From positions 144,103,632-144,167,631 of the forward strand of contig OX235270.1 in assembly GCA_944472135.2 (NCBI GenBank): 64,000 nt of DNA, read 5' to 3'. Both the position numbers and the translations under genes were made by a program. The stretch is from Trichobilharzia regenti. Lineage: Eukaryota; Platyhelminthes; Trematoda; Strigeidida; Schistosomatidae. Under the pieces are notes generated by a model. That model saw only the letters and a list, made by a program, of their open reading frames with translations. It did no database searches and was not told where the DNA came from. The number at the start of each line of letters is the position of its first letter. Position 1 is the stretch's first letter. This document shows positions 10,101 to 24,600 of this stretch, piece after piece.

Positions 10101-13100
10101 CTACGTTTCTAACCCCTAGTCGCACAATGTGTAAATCTTCTCAATAATTATGATGCTACTTTGTCTGAGCTTTATCTGTCCCCCAGTTTATTATGGCATT
10201 TTATTTCCTAATTGTAATTTTATTAATTTGACCCTTAGGAACTTTCCCATCCATTTGTTATAAATACACGAATGTACAGCCTAGTTGATGACTTCGCCGA
10301 AAAGACAATTTTCTTCCCTGCAACTGTCTTCTCAAACTAATAAATGGAACCGGTTGTATGTAACCAGATAAACGATAACTAGATATGTAAATGACAACCA
10401 CGGTCTATACTTTTCCTAATCTTAGTGTGGCGAGAGCAGGCTGCTAGCCAATTGGTAGACATTAATCGATGCTGATTGGTAGATATTAATCTAGGCTGAT
10501 TCAACAACCAATCACAGCAGACTTAAACGTGGGCAAATATGATTCGCAGATAAATGGCTCTACTTTCCGAAAAACATCGAAAACAACCAATCAGGAGACT
10601 GTGTTTGTCTTCCGAGAAACAACCAATTAGAAGACTGCCTTTTTCTGCTTGCATAAGCCTTATTAATGTACATAAAATATATATAAATACGCGTTGATTT
10701 TCGTAATAAAACGATCTGTTGCCTGGCCCCTATCTTCTGTTGTTACATTAGTTAAACTTGCTATCTGAAGGTTATATAGATAGACAGACAGGAAGACGGT
10801 TTAGTGCAAAACGGGTTAACGCAGCCTACCTGAAAATCAGTGTAATTCGATTTGTCCATGTGAGCTGGATAAGCTGGATAGATAGGTGAGCTGGGATTCC
10901 AGTTAGGCGTATTTTCTGTCTTTCTATGTGGACTGAAAACCGTTGATGCATTTTCGCTATAAATAATTGAAAAATGCATAAAAGCAGCAGTATACAAGGA
11001 ATCGAAAGAAGGAAAAAAAGAATTAAGCGAGTTTAAAAAATGCATATTGTCTACGTAGTTATGTGAAACATGCATATTAAGCAATGAACTTTTAGAAACT
11101 GAGAGTTACATTCACTTTCTGTGCAGTTTTACTATTTAATTCAATTTTACATTTTTCCGTCGATTGATTGGACTGAAGTCCTCGGTCTCAGATTGACATG
11201 TCGGCTTCTTGTGCAGATGATTCGACGATGTCTGGGCATGTAATTAGAAATTATTCGGTGGATGGTGACTAAGAATGGAATCCAGGATAACGCGCATTTC
11301 ACCCCATTTGGGATTCGTACCTGCATTCCTCAGTGAGTGATTATGTTCCCACCGAGGCTCGAATCCAGTGCCCATAGTTCTAAACGCCAAAGCGTTATCC
11401 ACTAGACCACTTGGGCCACAAGAGAGCCACTTCTTTTGCAACGGGACGGATGACGAGTCCTAAATAAAACGAAATGTGCATCCTGAATTCCACTGCTAGT
11501 CACCATCCATTAATTAACTTCTAGTCTTACTATTTTCCTCTGCACTGTATTAAATTTCTGAGGTGAACTAAAGGGAATATACATCATTTGTAAGTAAGTC
11601 TTTCCTTCAATAAACAGAACAGCCCATAATGTTTATAGATCCCCCGTATCATATTCAAGGGACTGCCATTTAAAGAGGAGTAATTTAAAATTATTTTTGT
11701 ATTGGTTGTTGTTGTTGCATATTATGAGGTATTCATACTGGTAATACCTGACTCTATGTAGATCCAGGTTTCTGAATTATAGACTATATATTTCATTGAC
11801 ACTTGATGTCACACTCCAAGCTCTTTTGGAGAAAAAGGAGAACGTTATCACCGTTAAGTTCTCAAAACCTCAAGGGGGTCAGAGCGTTTAGAAAGTTTAT
11901 ATCTCTTAGGCAGGTGCCATTACTTTGACTTGACATTAGTCAGTAACTAGTGTAATATGCCTAGTCCTTTGTTTGGTGCGGCCTGAATTTTATCAGCTAA
12001 GTTTGCAATGTGGCCACCATGTCACTAGGCAGCTCGTTTGGATACTGGATTATTCATATTAGATGGTTGAAAGCAATATCAACAGTTCAAAGTGCACTGT
12101 GATAATGAGACACCTAGAATAGTGGTCACATTGCAAACTTGACAGATAGAATTCAGTTTGCACCAAGCAAAGGACCAGACGCATACCACTAATTACCGGC
12201 TACCTGGTGTCCAGTCAAAGTATTCAATACAGTCCTGTAGGAGGCCAGTCGCGAGCCTGATTGGCTCTGTGGTAACTTCTCTGACTGCAAAGCTGAGTGA
12301 CACGGATTCGAATCTCAGAAAGGAAATGAGTCTTTCCAAGGTTGCAGATTTGCCTTGGTGAGTGTTGAGTACAATCTCATCCAATAACAAAACAACACCA
12401 CCACCAACAACTGAAAAACTGAAGCTTGCAGTTTGAAGTGGAGCCCAAAGGAATGAGGTAAACGTTTCGTGTAAGTTACAGGATTTCATCATGAGCTGAC
12501 ATCGGTTAGATAACTACTGGAAAATCTGGGAGTACTGGAGAACTGCTTCGTCAGCCTAGTTTGCGACTCTTCATCGGAACTCACCCACACCATGGGGTTC
12601 GAACCCACAACCTTCTGGTTACAAGGCGAGCTCGTATACCATAAGGCCACTGGGACTCGATCCAATGGCCAGCCCATGAATCCCAACCTGTGCCAATTCA
12701 CGACATAACGCGACCACTAGCTAATGTCATTGGTGGCGAGTATTTGTCCTCGCGCCCGACCTGCCGTACCCTACTCACTAGAATTTCGATTAACTACCTA
12801 CCTGAATAGAACCAGTCGCTACTAAGCATCTCATTGATATTCAAGTATTGGTTTGTAGGGATTTTGGTTGATTGGTTACATAATTTCATCATCATCATCA
12901 CCCAGAAGGTCTCGCGTTCGAACCTTTTCGGTGTGTGAGAGTACTGATGAAGAGTCCTTAACTAGGCTGACGAAACACCTGTCCAGTACTCTCAGGTATT
13001 ACAATGGTTTTTTAACCAATGTTGGCTCATGATGAAATTCTGTAAGCAATCTATCAAAATCCTTACAAAGCAAATACTTGAATTTCGTGATAAGCCTTAC

Positions 13101-13470
13101 TTTTTATGCAGTACTCTGTTCAAGTGAACTAAATACTGTTCTTCTGGATTTTGGCCACATCTACTGACTACTACGTATCTATTTCATCATAATGAAAGAG
13201 ACTTTTATTAGTCTGTGTGAGAAAGATTTTATATATTTCAAGATAAAAATGGCCAACAGAATATGGAATATGATTTATGACTTTCTGTCTGGGTATGCCA
13301 TTATTATTATCATTATTATTGTTATTATTATTGATATTAGATATGATTGTTTCTAAACTTTCTAATGCGTATGGTCATATACACCCACACATGTATCGTA
13401 TATGAATATAAAAATCAATAATACTTGGTTATCCTCCTTTTCTGTTGATTGTTTACGCAGTGCTAAGGTT

Positions 13471-13547
<77 letters not shown>

Positions 13548-16500
13548 CAATATATCGTTTTTGTATTGTGTTTTCAGTTTTTAGGTGGGAGATAGATAAG
13601 AAGTGAAGTGATAAAACTGTCTACTTAGATAGAAAAATGAAAGTGTTTCGTTTATAAAAGGATGAAGGTTTGTAGTGCTTGATATCACTATCTTTCAAAT
13701 TTAGTTTCCATTATTCATAATAAGCATAAAAATATGAGGGTATAAGGTTCCACGTACGTAAATAACCATTATAATGCATCGTCTTCGATTCAGTTTACAC
13801 TTAACTTTGCTGAAGTTCAAATCAGAATAGTTTATTATCGACATTTGTCATAATTTTACCAAAGCAGAGACACATCTTGTAGGAAGCTGGGTAAAAAATA
13901 CTGAGCATCATCAGCATTGACTAGTGCGTCAGTGGTTTTGCAGCAGAATGCTCATCAATCACCCATATACTCCAGCGTACGACGCCAGACCGATACACTC
14001 CCAAAAAACGTCACCGTACCAGTAGAAAGCCTGGTGAAGACGAAACATTTAGTGTGGGGCTAGCGATCCCACATGTTAAAAAAAGAATGCCACTTCTACT
14101 GAAGCTTCAAAGCTCAAGCTCGATGGCCTATGTTTCACTCAGAACGTAGGGGAATCATAAAATTCTTTGGAATTTTCGAATTAATAAGGGAATAAACTTT
14201 GATGAACTATCTTTTTGCATTCAGACTTCTGTCACACACTCACACACACAGACATTTAAGGTTGCTTATCAGTGGTTTTCATTGAATGATTATGCTGCAT
14301 ATGTCCAAAACAAGCTCACTTTCAACAGTTTGAAAAAATTTGGGCATTGGGTATATGATATTCATTACAATAAAGGTTTTCTTGTGTTTCCCAATGAATC
14401 AAAAACAAAACGATATCGATTTACTGAAGTTTCGCTATTTAATGCTGCTGTTAATAGCTTTATCAAAGTATTATTAAACGAGAATTTACAAAATCTCAGC
14501 ATATATATAACAATTTAATCATTGTTCCTCAGCATCGGGGCATGTTTGCGTTGTCAAATTGGCCAAAAGTTAGAGATAACAAAACCAGGTTTTGTTATCT
14601 TTACCTTTTGGCCAATTCGACAACGCGAAGATGCCCCTACGCTCAGGAACGATGATTAAGTTGTTATATATAAGCTGAGATTTTGTAAATTCTTATTTAA
14701 TAATACTTTGATAAAGTTCATACATTTGGTTCCCTTGAAAAACTTCGATAAAGAAAGGTAGACGAAATTTGTACTATAAAATGATATCATCATTCTATTT
14801 CACAGGTTCTCATCAGCTGCACACCCCTACCTGAAATTACAATCGTTATATAGATGATAATAACATACTTTAAAGTTTAAATGGTAGTAGAGATGAGATA
14901 CTATAAAATTGACGCATTTAAACTAAAGCATTACAATTTTTTTAGTTTAAGTTTTCATCATCAATTTATACGCTTTCAAAGTAGAAAAGAGGGGGGACAG
15001 GTAAGACAGAAAACAGAAAAGTTGATTAACAGAACAGTGTTAGCTTATAGGTTCACATAGCAACTCAAAAAACAAAAGCGGTTACAGTTTATGAGATTAA
15101 GATTTGTTCAGTGAGTTGAGATCACTGAATTAGATGACTAATTAGTTATTGTAATCAAAATCAAAATTCAGTTACCAAGGAAGTGAGAGGTTAATCACAC
15201 TCTTTTTCTGTACGTATAATTCTGATTTGAATCGTTTGATTGTGATCACTTCGACAAATCGTAGTAAATTTGCTGTCCTTCGTCTATTTAATATTTTGAA
15301 GGACTAAGAGATCTCCACGAGATGTCCGGTATCAACAAAATGTTTGGTAATTGCACTATGAGAATATTTGATTCCTTTCAGGCTCAGGTTTTTGGGAATA
15401 TGTTCCGAAAACCTACAAGCTAACACTGTTCTGTTAATCAACTTTTCTGTTTTCTGTCTTACCTGTCCCCCCTCTTTTCTACTTTGAAAGCGTATAAATT
15501 GATGATGAAAACTTAAACTAAAAAAATTGTAATGCTTTAGTTTAGATGCGTCAATTTTATAGTATCTCTTCTCTACTACCATTTAAACTTTAAAGTATGT
15601 TATTATCATCTATATAAACATTGTAATTTCAGGTAGGGGTGTGCAGCTGATGAGAACCTGTGAAATAGAATGATGATATCATTTTATACTGAAAATTGCG
15701 TCCTCCTTTCTTTATTGGAACTTTGATAAAGCTATTAGCAACACCATTAAATAGCGAAACGTCATTAAAAACGATATCGTTTTTTTCCATTCATTGGGAA
15801 ACACAATAAAACCTCTCTCATAGGGAATGATTATGTTTCACTTTCACATTGTTTGTCACTCGTACTATTATTTTAGGCTAGCCTCATTCTGTAGTGAAGT
15901 ACAAGCACCAGAGAGTATCAGATAACAGATTTAAAAATCAAACTAATTTGAACTTCTCCTCTTTTGTCCTTACAATTATTTTTTTCAGTTTCTCTCTCTC
16001 TCCCTCTGGAATACCAAGTAAGATTAAAAGTTACTGATGATACTATCCAGGTGGCCAAGTTGAAGAGAGTGGAGCAAGACTCAAAGCTTAAAATCTATTG
16101 ACTGAACACCGATTATGTAAGTCAATGAAGCATATTTCCATAAAAACACAAAGGAAAGTAATCATTTCGAAAAAAAAGAATCTGCACAATTAAAAATTAT
16201 ATTATTATTATATCCTTTAATTCCTAGAGGAACAAAGGGTTTCAGCTATGCACCTCCATTGCCTTCTGTTTTCTGCTAACTTTTCCACTCCGCTCCAAGT
16301 CTGCCCACATGCTCTCATCTCCTCTTCACATCACCTCCTCCAAGTCACCCTTACACTGACGACCAGCTCGCCGCCCGCTTCCCTATCGGGTACCACTCGG
16401 GCGATGGCTTGTCTAGTGATGTCATTCACTTGATGGTTTCCTCAGAGTATGGCCAATCCATCTCGATTTCTTCCTACCTAATTGTTTCACAATCGGTTCC

Positions 16501-19500
16501 TGCTGTGTTGGTTCGCTCATTGCTAGAGATCCCTGTTTCTGATCTTTCCTGGCTGGCCATCTGATCTTGAGTATTGAGCGAAGACAACTGTTAATGAAGG
16601 TCTATAGTTTGTCTGAGGTGCTCTTTATGACGCGTAATGCAAGTCTCTAATCCGTATAGTAGCACTGACTGGATTCACATTGGAGTTGAAAATCCGGATG
16701 TTATTTTTGATGCTGAGTGCTGTGAACCTCCACTCAGACTTAAGAGTAATGGAAGCTTGTCTTGCTTTTCCGATTCTGGCTTTGATATCCTCGTCAGTTC
16801 CGCCCGCTTGTAGTCGAAACGATGCTTCACAGGTAGGTGAAGGAGGTTGTTTCTTTCAGGTTCCTCCCATTTATGCTGGCCGATTGTTGTCTGTTGTTGT
16901 TGTTGTTGTAGCTGTTGGTGTTACTGTTAGCCAGGAATCTTCATCACCTCTGTTTTATCTATGTTCACTTGAAGTCCTATCTTCTCTGGATGCTTCTTCT
17001 GCTAACTTGTTACTTTTCACTTGCAAATCATCCAGTTTGTGGGAAATCAGACATATATCATCGGCGAAGTTCAATTAAAAATATGCATGCTTTATGCGGG
17101 ATTTACAAGTAAAAGATATGCGGAGAAAAATGTTGTTCACTTTTTTTTTGTTTTCAATGCTTTGCCAAAGACTATTGTTTTCCAACACAATCTACCTTGT
17201 AATATGAATCCTCTTGATTACTTATGTCATATTTATGTAGTTTTAGAATTAGAGAGAGAGCCTTTGTACAACTTTATTAAATAATGGATATCCTGGACAG
17301 TTTATCGACAGAAATATCCAGAAAGAAATTGTCCTTATTTGCAGTATAAAATGATATTATTCTATTTCACAGGTTCTCATCAGCTACCGCAAACTACCTG
17401 AAATTACAGTGGTTATAACTAAAATACATTTCATACTTCAATGTTTCAAAGGTAATAGTGAAAACATTATAAGATGAACCGCATCCGGAAAATGAGTATT
17501 ACAATTTTTTAGTTTAAGTTACCAACCAAAAATATGATTCGACAATGCGTCAAGCATAAACTACCGCTTATGTCCACCTCTACGTGCGTATACGCATTCA
17601 CATGCACACTGAGGTATTTTAAGAACTTACCTATTGTATACATTTATACGTAAAGGTTGTACGATTCTCCCAGAACCACGTGATACAGAATTCGGTTGAC
17701 TATACGATTGATAGGTTGTAGTCGGTGTAATTGTTCTAGCTGGTGATACACGTGAGCTGTATTGTTTCGATGAATAAATACGTGTTGAATTGCCGTTATA
17801 CACTCGAATAGGTGAATTATTTCTTCCAGATGGTTCATGAACGTGTATTGTTGCAGAGTATTGCGGATAATTATTCGTATAGTTTGATTTAGGCTGAACA
17901 GTGTTGAAGTAACTTGAAGGAGATGATGACTGCATAAATTCATAGAAGATGAACAAAAACAGATTATTATAAAACACAAAAGAAATTGAACAAAGAATAT
18001 CCTTTTCGATAATTTCCTCCTCTACAACGGGAAACTTACGGAAGCCTTCGAAGTGAGGACGGGAGTGAGGCAAGGCTGTCTACTATCGCCAATGATTTTC
18101 CTGATTGCAGTAGATTGGACAATGCAACAGACACCCAGCAGGAAGGAAACAGGCATAAAATGGACTCACACAAATGCTTGGAGGATCTGGACGTCGCCGA
18201 TGATATATGTCTGATTTCCCACAAACTGGATGATTTGCAAGTGAAAAGTAACAAGTTAGCAGAAGAAGCATCCAGAGAAGATAGGACTTCAAGTGAACAT
18301 AGATAAAACAGAGGTGATGAAGATTCCTGGCTAACAGTAACACCAACAGCTACAACAACAACAACAACAGACAACAATCGGCCAGCATAAATGGGAGGAA
18401 CCTGAAAGAAACAACCTCCTTCACCTACCTGTGAAGCATCGTTTCGACTACAAGCGGGCGGAACTGACGAGGATATCAAAGCCAGAATCGGAAAAGCAAG
18501 ACAAGCTTCCATTACTCTTAAGTCTGAGTGGAGGTTCACAGCACTCAGCATCAAAAATAACATCCGGATTTTCAACTCCAATGTGAATCCAGTCAGTGCT
18601 ACTATACGGATTAGAGACTTGCATTACGCGTCATAAAGAGCACCTCAGACAAACTATAGACCTTCATTAACAGTTGTCTTCGCTCAATACTCAAGATCAG
18701 ATGGCCAGCCAGGAAAGATCAGAAACAGGGATCTCTAGCAATGAGCGAACCAACACAGCAGGAACCGATTGTGAAACAATTAGGTAGGAAGAAATCGAGA
18801 TGGATTGGCCATACTCTGAGGAAACCATCAAGTGAATGACATCACTAGACAAGCCATCGCCCGAGTGGTACCCGATAGGGAAGCGGGCGGCGAGCTGGTC
18901 GTCAGTGTAAGGGTGACTTGGAGGAGGTGATGTGAAGAGGAGATGAGAGCATGTGGGCAGACTTGGAGCCAGGTGAAGAGGTTGGCGGAGAATCGTACAC
19001 AATGGAGATGTTCGGCTGCAGCCCTATGTTCCTCTAGGAATTAAAGGATAAAATAGTAAATAATAATAATACAATTATATATATAACTCATGGTGAAATC
19101 TTCCATACAATCAAACAAAATCCCTACAAAATCATTATTTGAAAATTATATATATGTTTATATACATAGAATATTCTAGATTAGTAGTCAATAATAACAT
19201 CGGTGTTTTTTAAATAACATGGATTTGTTAAGTAAGATCACAATGCAATTACAGTTCATTAAAGATACTTAAGTTATAATAATACTAAAGATATAGTGGC
19301 AAATATAATATCAACTAAAATTATGAAAATTCTGAACTAGCTTCTTTTGGTCACACAAATTAGGCTTCTTAATATGGATCTCAAAAGCCTCAGCAATATT
19401 TAGTAGTCGAACTCTTAAGGCGAAATTAGATTCGTAGGTACGCGGTAAATGACTTTGAAAGCCTCCGCATTGACATCAATCTTGTGTTCTGTATCCACAA

Positions 19501-21569
19501 GATGAGATGGAATAGCGCTATGAATGGACTTTGTTTGTCCTTTGCTTAACCAGACAGGATGATGTTGGGAAATTCAACGAGAAACACGCCTAATCATACG
19601 GCCTATGCAACTAGCTGACTCTACAGGAGCAGTTAAATTTGTAGATACACATTGGAAGAGGCGAAATTAGACAGTTAATCTTTTACTTCCGAACGCAAAA
19701 CATCAGTGGTTTTGAAGACACAGATTAATTCGGCAGATTAAACATAACTATTTTTAGCATAAAATTTAGCAAAACTTTCCGATGTAATTTTATTAAATAT
19801 TTACAAGCTAAGATGATTTATGATAATCGATCGAAATTTCAAACACACTAAACACATTGGTAAGATGAGATTATATGGTCGGAGGCGATCAGCAGGAAGC
19901 TTTTGATAAGTGAATGTGAAACTGACTTCATAAAAAACAATTGGGTGGGATAATTTATACACAACAGTATATGTGTTATACTGCAAATTGTTCAAAATGG
20001 AATCCAAGTAGTTTACTGTTTTACAGATTACATGACGGTTTGACGCTTAAAGATGAGGGAGTGAAAACATACAAACTAAATATGAATTAGAAGTTAATTG
20101 GTGGATGATGAGTAACAGTGGAATCCAGGATGAGCATTTCGTCTTATTTGGGACTCGTCAGCTGGATAAACTAATTGTGAATTGTTGTTATTAGATGTTT
20201 GTCGGTAATCAGTAGGGGATCTTGGATCTAGATTTCGTGCTTGTTGGCACTCGCCGGTCAGCGAAGCGTCTGCATCTGCAAGCTTCAAGGACCTCATGTC
20301 TTCTCTGAGATTCGATCCCTCGTCGTTCAGTTCTGTGGTCAGATGTGTACTCTGAATTGGTGTTAGATGTCTGGGTGACATAAGTTCAAATTCCAGAGGG
20401 GACATGAGTTTCTTCAAGACTGTAGGTACGTCTTGCTGGCTAGTGGGTGCTAGAAAGCACGAAGCCTAGGTCCAAGGCTTCCTATCTATCACCTTAAAAC
20501 ACCTAAACAACAACAAAAAGCTCTTAAAAAGCTTAGTCCTGGTGGAGATATGTGGACGACACAATCATTGCATTGAAATCCGATTATACCCCGCTGTTTC
20601 TTACATATATAAACTCGGTAGTAAATGGAATCCAATTCACTTTGGAGTTAGAAAGCGAACAGGATGAGTTGGTCATGCTAGACTGTAGAATAAAACAAAA
20701 ACAAGATGGAGGGTTAGACACTAGCATTTATAGGAAACAAACACAGTCTAATAAATACTTAGACTTTAATTCATCCCATCCAGAATCGGTAAGGATTGAT
20801 AGGTTTAGTTAAATGTCTGTGTAATCGAGCCCAGTGCCTAACTAGTCCAGCCAGAAGATTTAAATAATGAAGTCAAACAAAAAAAGGAAATGATACTAGT
20901 GAGTAACTACCCACCAGAGTTTATTCAGAAATGTATGAAAAACCATGGAAAAACTAAGATTAACAGTACGAGGGACGAAGATAATATAGAATTCAAGTCC
21001 ACTGTAGTACTGCTGCATAAAGAAGGACATTAGAGGATACATTGAATGGGTACTCAGCTATAGAAGCTTCCTTCAAAGTGATCTACAGAGTCAACAATAA
21101 CCTATCAAAGGCAATTCGGTTTCGTCTTCTTTGTATCCCTGATGCTCTGGCCATTCATAAAGAAAAACCAGAGCTGTGCATACAAAAGAAGATTACTCTG
21201 TTACTGTAATGGTAACGACATTTTTTATTTGATTTGAGTTCTTTTGATTTTGATGACTTAATCTTGTTTTTTGCCTGTCCTTTAACTGCTTAGAATTCTT
21301 GTATTCATTCAGAACTCTTACGTAATTTCGTATTATCTACTTTGTCCCTATGTGCATCCTGAGTAAAACTCACTCATCAAACTATTCATATTATTATTAC
21401 ATAACTTCTTTTGACAAATGTTTGTGACAACTCATCACCTTTGTTACTACCCTAGTTTCATTAACACCTAATTTTCTTGACTTGTATTACCAATCTTCAC
21501 CTGTTTAGTTAAAATAACTATAACCAGTTGTAATTTTGTTTGACAAACTTAATGTACACATACATACAA

Positions 21570-21608
<39 letters not shown>

Positions 21609-24600
21609 CGATTGTACATCTGGGAAAATGAATTCACCGCTGGTGAAAAGAGACTCTTCGCTGAACTATGTGTTTTGTTTTCATTAATGCCTAAATGGGG
21701 ATTATCCATGAATTCAGATTTAACTCGAGGTCCTGGAGTGTAATGTCACCCGAAAGTCTCCTTAGCGTACGGTCAGTTCATCTTAATATGTAGGCGATGT
21801 TATACGGGAAAGAATTAGTTCAGTGCTTTCCTCCCATTAATATTTGGCATTACACTGTTGTTGTTTAACTGAATTTGACAATAACAGCTGAATATCTCAT
21901 TTCAAGAGGTGACAGTTAGTTATAAATGTCGTTTCAGGTGTTTTTGTAAGATTTCAAAAATAATTTTTTTTTAAATTGCTGTATTTGCATAAGTTATGGA
22001 TAATATTTGTCGTAAAGGTTAGGCAAGCAGACATTGAATAGTCTTCTTTTCGTGAGAGAATCAAAAAAATAACTTGGAACACTCGAGATGTTTCTTTGTA
22101 TGCAGTAGGTGATATTCGCTTACTAAAAACAATACAACGCTTATTATTACCACCGGTCGAATCAGAAGAGGATAGTAAATAATCTTAAAATTCTATTTCT
22201 GTTTTAGTGAGAAGTCACCAGTGAGGTCCAATTAGATGGATGTCCCACCAACGACAATGGTTAGGTTCGTGCTAAATCACGAATTGGTAGAAGTTAGAAT
22301 TCATAATCCATTGAATCAGGTCCCTGTGGCTCAATGGTATACGAGGTAGCTTACCTTGTAACCGGAAGGTCCTAGATTCGAATCCCAGTGGGTGAGTACT
22401 GCCGATGATTCGCAAACTAGGATGAAACAGCAACTGTCCAGTACTCTCAAGTTGGTTTTCAATGGATCTCTAACTGATATCAATCCGTGGTCCACTCGTA
22501 AAAACATAACTAACCCTTTCAAACCAAACTGTAGAAAATTCACATTTATCATAACATTCTAACAGGTTACTTATTTTGACCATAAACAATATTATTTCCT
22601 GTCTGATTGTATTTGATAAATAACACTCATATTATTATTTCTGAATGTACATTATCCTATATTGGTTTTTTATTCAAATGTCTAGTCATCATCAATTCCA
22701 CTCATGTATATAAATGAAGGAAAAGAGTTGTGTGAGTGACTTGATATGATTATGAATGGCAATAGTTTGCGCTCCAAACGTGGTCATCAGTTAATGTTAT
22801 TGTATAACAACACTGTGTGACAGTTTATCAAAATAAAATCTTATCCACAATGGAGTTATACTCTACCACAGTGCCCAAGTTTTATACTTATATCAATATT
22901 GCAGAGAAAGCCTATTAAAACCTAATGGTGTTCCAGTCGTAGACAAATTACACTGAGTACGTATATCACTACCGTTTGTGACTGCTTGATCGTTGAATGC
23001 TTTACATAAAAATATTAAATAACAAAATTCTCAAAAACGTGACTTATGAAACTCTAGAAAGATTACAAATTTGTCAAGATACTGTAAAGCCACGAGACTG
23101 TTTCAACTGTAAGTTATAAATGAGCACTGCAGAATAATTTCGGATATGGCAGTACACTTCCTGCAAACGTTCTACGTTTTATTCCCCCATTAGATGACTT
23201 CAGATTGTCAGTCTAATAAAAACGTTTGAAATAAATATGCTCACGCCACTATTGCAGAAAGTTTGGAAGAAAAGGAACCTGGCGACTGAAAGAAGAGCTA
23301 CATTCTCAAATTACTAAAGAGGGGCGCTTTAAACCTTTACAGGAACTGGTGTGGAACCACACTATTGTTCATTCTGAGCAAAATATTCAGCCGTGTTATT
23401 ATGAAGAGACTAAAACATGTTCCGGGTAGATAAATCACTCCAGAGCAAGCTGGATTCAGCAAAGGCATATCACGTGTGAATCAGATTGAGACACTAGACA
23501 TTATCATCGAATAGAGTATCCAATGACATTCAGCCTTCTAAGTCTAATACGTCGACCTTGAAAAGTCCTTGTATCTCACTGACTGCGGAGTAATTCGGAA
23601 ACTGCTTTAGCACTAAGGAGTGTTCTGAACATTTATTAACTTTGTTCAGAAGCTATATGACAATGGCATATGTCAGGTGGCGCACAACGGGGATCTCAGC
23701 GAAGCCTTTGAAGTGAACACACGTGTAAAACAAGTCCATTTATTGTTATCAATGATATTCCTAACTGTGGTTGACTGGATTATGTATCAAACTGTGGGAA
23801 ACAAGAAAAAAGGAGTACGTTGGACTGATAAGAAGACTCTAGAAGCTCTGGATTTCTCTGACGACCTACATTTAATGTCACACGATCTCGAAGACTAACA
23901 GGTAAAAACCAACAATATTGAAGAAGAAGCTGGTGGTGAAGACAAGACTCCAAGTTAACATAAAGAAGATGGAGGTGATAAAGATACCCTACTGTTCAAT
24001 TATAACAAAAAATACCAATCACTATCGACAAGGGAAGTTTCAAAGCGGCCACTTTTTTCACTTATATAAGCAGCACATTTTCAACTACAGGCGACAGGAA
24101 GGCTTCATGTGCTTTTGGAAGTGTGTGGGCGGTTGTTACTTCCGGCTGTCCACACCGTGGAAGTTGATTCATTCTTCGGGTGCCTGAAACAGAGAGGGAG
24201 TTAGTGTTGCGTGACCGCGAAGCGCAGGGGGCAACTGCTTGAGGCTGGTCACACACGGCCTATATGCACTGATTTCTGGGATTGGTTCCGCATTAGTAAA
24301 CTTACCGCGGGGTACGGACCACCTTAAGGTAAGTCGGGATGTACAATTTTCGGGGTCGACCTTTTCTAACCCCCTCCCCCAGAGTGGAGAGACAGCATAG
24401 CTAGCATGCTGGTCATCTGAGAGAAACACCTCACTGCTGTTACACCCCTGTTCCCCAGCCTTCAGACCATCAGCATAGTGTAAGAAACAGTCTTACACAA
24501 TTCCGGTAATTGCTTTTGGTCTAATCGCTCTTTTAATAACCCTCGTGGCACGATAGGACCCGCAGGAACAATAGTTCCAGCCAGTGCAGATTGTTTGGTC

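Noticed and set aside
13402..13584. Open frame with a long Ile-Tyr run
   Set aside because: Produced by the (TA)n microsatellite; the same applies to the frames at 21518-21743.
17627..18073. 148-codon minus-strand gene
   Set aside because: Its N-terminal third crosses an acceptor and RTE sequence; only 17631-17929 is coding, as an exon.
16680..18581. Two identical 128-residue open frames (plus at 16680-17078, minus at 18036-18581)
   Set aside because: They are antisense shadows of the RTE reverse transcriptase. Their identity only reflects the 775-bp inverted repeat.
21907..22182. Three tiny plus-strand exons (39, 24 and 77 nt) with matching phase 1, looking like a schistosome micro-exon gene
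   Set aside because: The last 'exon' overlaps, from ~22143, a PLE terminal repeat also present at 52265-52320, including its stop. The other two have weak sites and no independent support.
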